Assembly: GCA_039519185.1 (NCBI GenBank)
Contig: CM076847.1
Span: 80,141,100-80,205,099, forward strand
Reading direction: 5' to 3'
From: Astragalus membranaceus
Taxonomy: Eukaryota > Streptophyta > Magnoliopsida > Fabales > Fabaceae
DNA length: 64,000 nucleotides
Positions 63,801 through 64,000 of the stretch are shown here, one piece after another. Made by a program: the position numbers and the translations under genes. Within the stretch, counting starts at the first letter, position 1. Every line of letters begins with the position of its first letter. Below the pieces are notes generated by a model. It was not told the DNA's origin, ran no database searches, and was given only the letters and a program-made list of their open reading frames with translations.

Positions 63801-63946
63801 ATGTCAAATCAGCATTTCTAAATGGTCCCCTAGAAGAAACTGTTTATATCTCACAGCCCCCTGGTTTTGAGATAAAAGGAAAAGAAGATCAAGTGTGCCT
63901 TCTCCATAAGGCACTGCATGGTCTTAAACAGGCTCCTAGAGCCTGA
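60821..63946 (+). CDS. Gag-Pol polyprotein of copia element 2 (premature stop)
   Basis: The open frame of 1041 codons begins at the first ATG after the leader. Residues ~1-230 are Gag ('YVPKLNGKDYETWAIQMRPV'), then a Lys/Ser-rich linker and the CCHC knuckle at ~266-279 ('CYRCDKMGHYATEC'). Next come protease at ~356 ('WYLDSTCSNHMT', with T where D-S-G has G) and pre-integrase 'LWHNRFGHLHY' at ~485. Integrase D-D-E residues are in 'YSDLCGP' (~550), 'RTDGRGEYTS' (~613) and 'GVAERRNKT' (~649). Reverse transcriptase runs from ~925 through motif A 'HHLDVKSAFLNG'. A TGA at 63944-63946 replaces the tryptophan codon of 'QAPRAW'; the frame stays open behind it to the window edge. Confidence 0.92.
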   Translation: MSNTGGSDNYVPKLNGKDYETWAIQMRPVLGAHGCLHVVREGLTPLAEGATAAQRKEYLDNEIKDFKGLSLIHRACGEADFERVRDCETSKAAWDALQHYYCGAAPIKEEKLQALRAQYESLKMKRDEKVTDFFNRVKKIKNDMALQGEKLEENAICRKVLRSMPKKWYVVTNTIEETTKNVGLKLEELQGKLEAKEIRMEILDEESDEEDQAMYAKAKGKKGKKGNNSKQSKGSKNKSGNPNPSTKSNSSKSSNAPKKKDKSKVQCYRCDKMGHYATECPTRKGSKPKKSASEANVAKEDSDSDESDTVAFSMLFDEPSLTEPKKIKAKTNQMNEYVVLVVTGSDGKTITEIWYLDSTCSNHMTSNKKWLINFDPTVRVAIRCANGKSIISKGRGNLELTRTDGEKVIVYDVLYVPEISCNLISLGQLIEKGFSCLMKNAKFKLYDREDKLILTTQLANNRTFKTSISKTEALCMSATTDNDTRLWHNRFGHLHYKALDNLSTNKLVKGLPKITNTKEQCTTCLMSKQPRKDFKKHIEHRSKNLLEVVYSDLCGPMDTASIGGNKYFVTFVNEYSRMIWVYLLKAKSDTLSVFKKYKAMVETQCGKKLKVLRTDGRGEYTSKEFEEYCTTNGMVHEVTPPYTPQHNGVAERRNKTILEMARIMVKTKGLPKRLWAEAVVTAAYILNRCPTRGLEDKVPETVWSGEIPTVSHLKVFGSIVYSHIPDSKRSKLEDKSRLLILVGYHPTGGHRLLDPSTGKTEVSRDVVVLEDKQWDWNKAEQVGSVDSTTIGEVFDTEPSSSTMNSDDEDSVQPSDDPILPNEDHGSHVEVNGEGEQEPEQVVQAPSRPQREKRLPRRMLDFELNLDSQVTKNGDLVHFAMLADMEPLDYEEALKSKEWRKAMLEELASIEKNKTWTLTHLPQGKKAISVKWVFKLKLDPSGKIVKHKARLVARGFQQKQGIDFEEVFSPVARHETIRMVTALACYKDWGLHHLDVKSAFLNGPLEETVYISQPPGFEIKGKEDQVCLLHKALHGLKQAPRA

Positions 63947-64000
63947 AACAAAAGAATAGACAGTTTCTTTGTGAACACTGGGTTCACAAAATGCACCAAC

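Larger units (their letters stand above)
59285..64000 (+). mobile_element. Ty1/copia retrotransposon 2 (runs off the window)
   Basis: 5' LTR, primer site and the first two thirds of gag-pol are present; the rest lies outside. The protein is clearly related to copia element 1, but the LTRs differ in most of their U3, so it is a sister family. The target duplication cannot be tested. Confidence 0.93.

Overview
The window is plant nuclear DNA, almost certainly from a eudicot. The base composition is AT-rich, the one host gene has GT-AG introns, and every major plant transposable-element class is present (Ty1/copia, Ty3/gypsy, LINE, SINE, CACTA, Mutator-like, hAT-like, Stowaway, and probably Helitron). 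Several repeats look like those of papilionoid legumes, such as Tat/Ogre-type and Tekay-type LTRs. That taxonomic guess rests on my memory of such repeats, not on a search.

Layout. 1-4.57 kb holds eroded fragments: a hAT-like end, a Tat-type LTR piece and an inverted, decayed copia gag-pol. 4.57-16.75 kb is a Ty1/copia element with both LTRs and a near-perfect 5-bp target duplication. Two solo LTRs from two different gypsy lineages interrupt it, one in gag and one in reverse transcriptase. 16.75-18.04 kb is an array of about 130-bp repeats, a family that recurs at 26.1 and 57.7-59.3 kb. 19.15-24.57 kb is the only recognisable host gene, chloroplast ribosome recycling factor, with about 11 exons. 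24.6-29.7 kb is mostly non-coding, with microsatellites and small MITEs.

29.72-39.17 kb is a non-autonomous Ty3/gypsy element with one 358-codon gag/protease-like ORF. Its 3' LTR is split by a 4.25-kb CACTA transposon. 40.04-41.67 kb is a Mutator-like element with a perfect 9-bp target duplication and arms of about 460 bp. 41.74-45.45 kb is a 5'-truncated LINE on the minus strand, followed by a SINE. 46.12-56.75 kb is a very young, nearly intact Tat-lineage Ty3/gypsy element with identical 5-bp target duplications and LTRs that differ at 2 positions plus one 15-bp indel. 59.29 kb to the window end is a second copia element, related to the first and cut off by the window edge.

The most striking unit is inside the young Tat element. 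Downstream of gag-pol, on the opposite strand, lie three long ORFs. Two GT-AG introns of 78 and 79 bp join them in frame into a 777-codon gene with its own TATA-like box. Antisense ORFs are known in some Tat-lineage elements, but the spliced architecture, a nuclear-localisation-like patch and a C-terminal coiled coil make this the best candidate here for a little-described function. Other leads are the possible extra intron in the RRF transit peptide, tRNA-like pol III promoter boxes and G-boxes carried in the Mutator-like palindrome, and a chimeric CACTA transposase region with an internal 290-bp palindrome.
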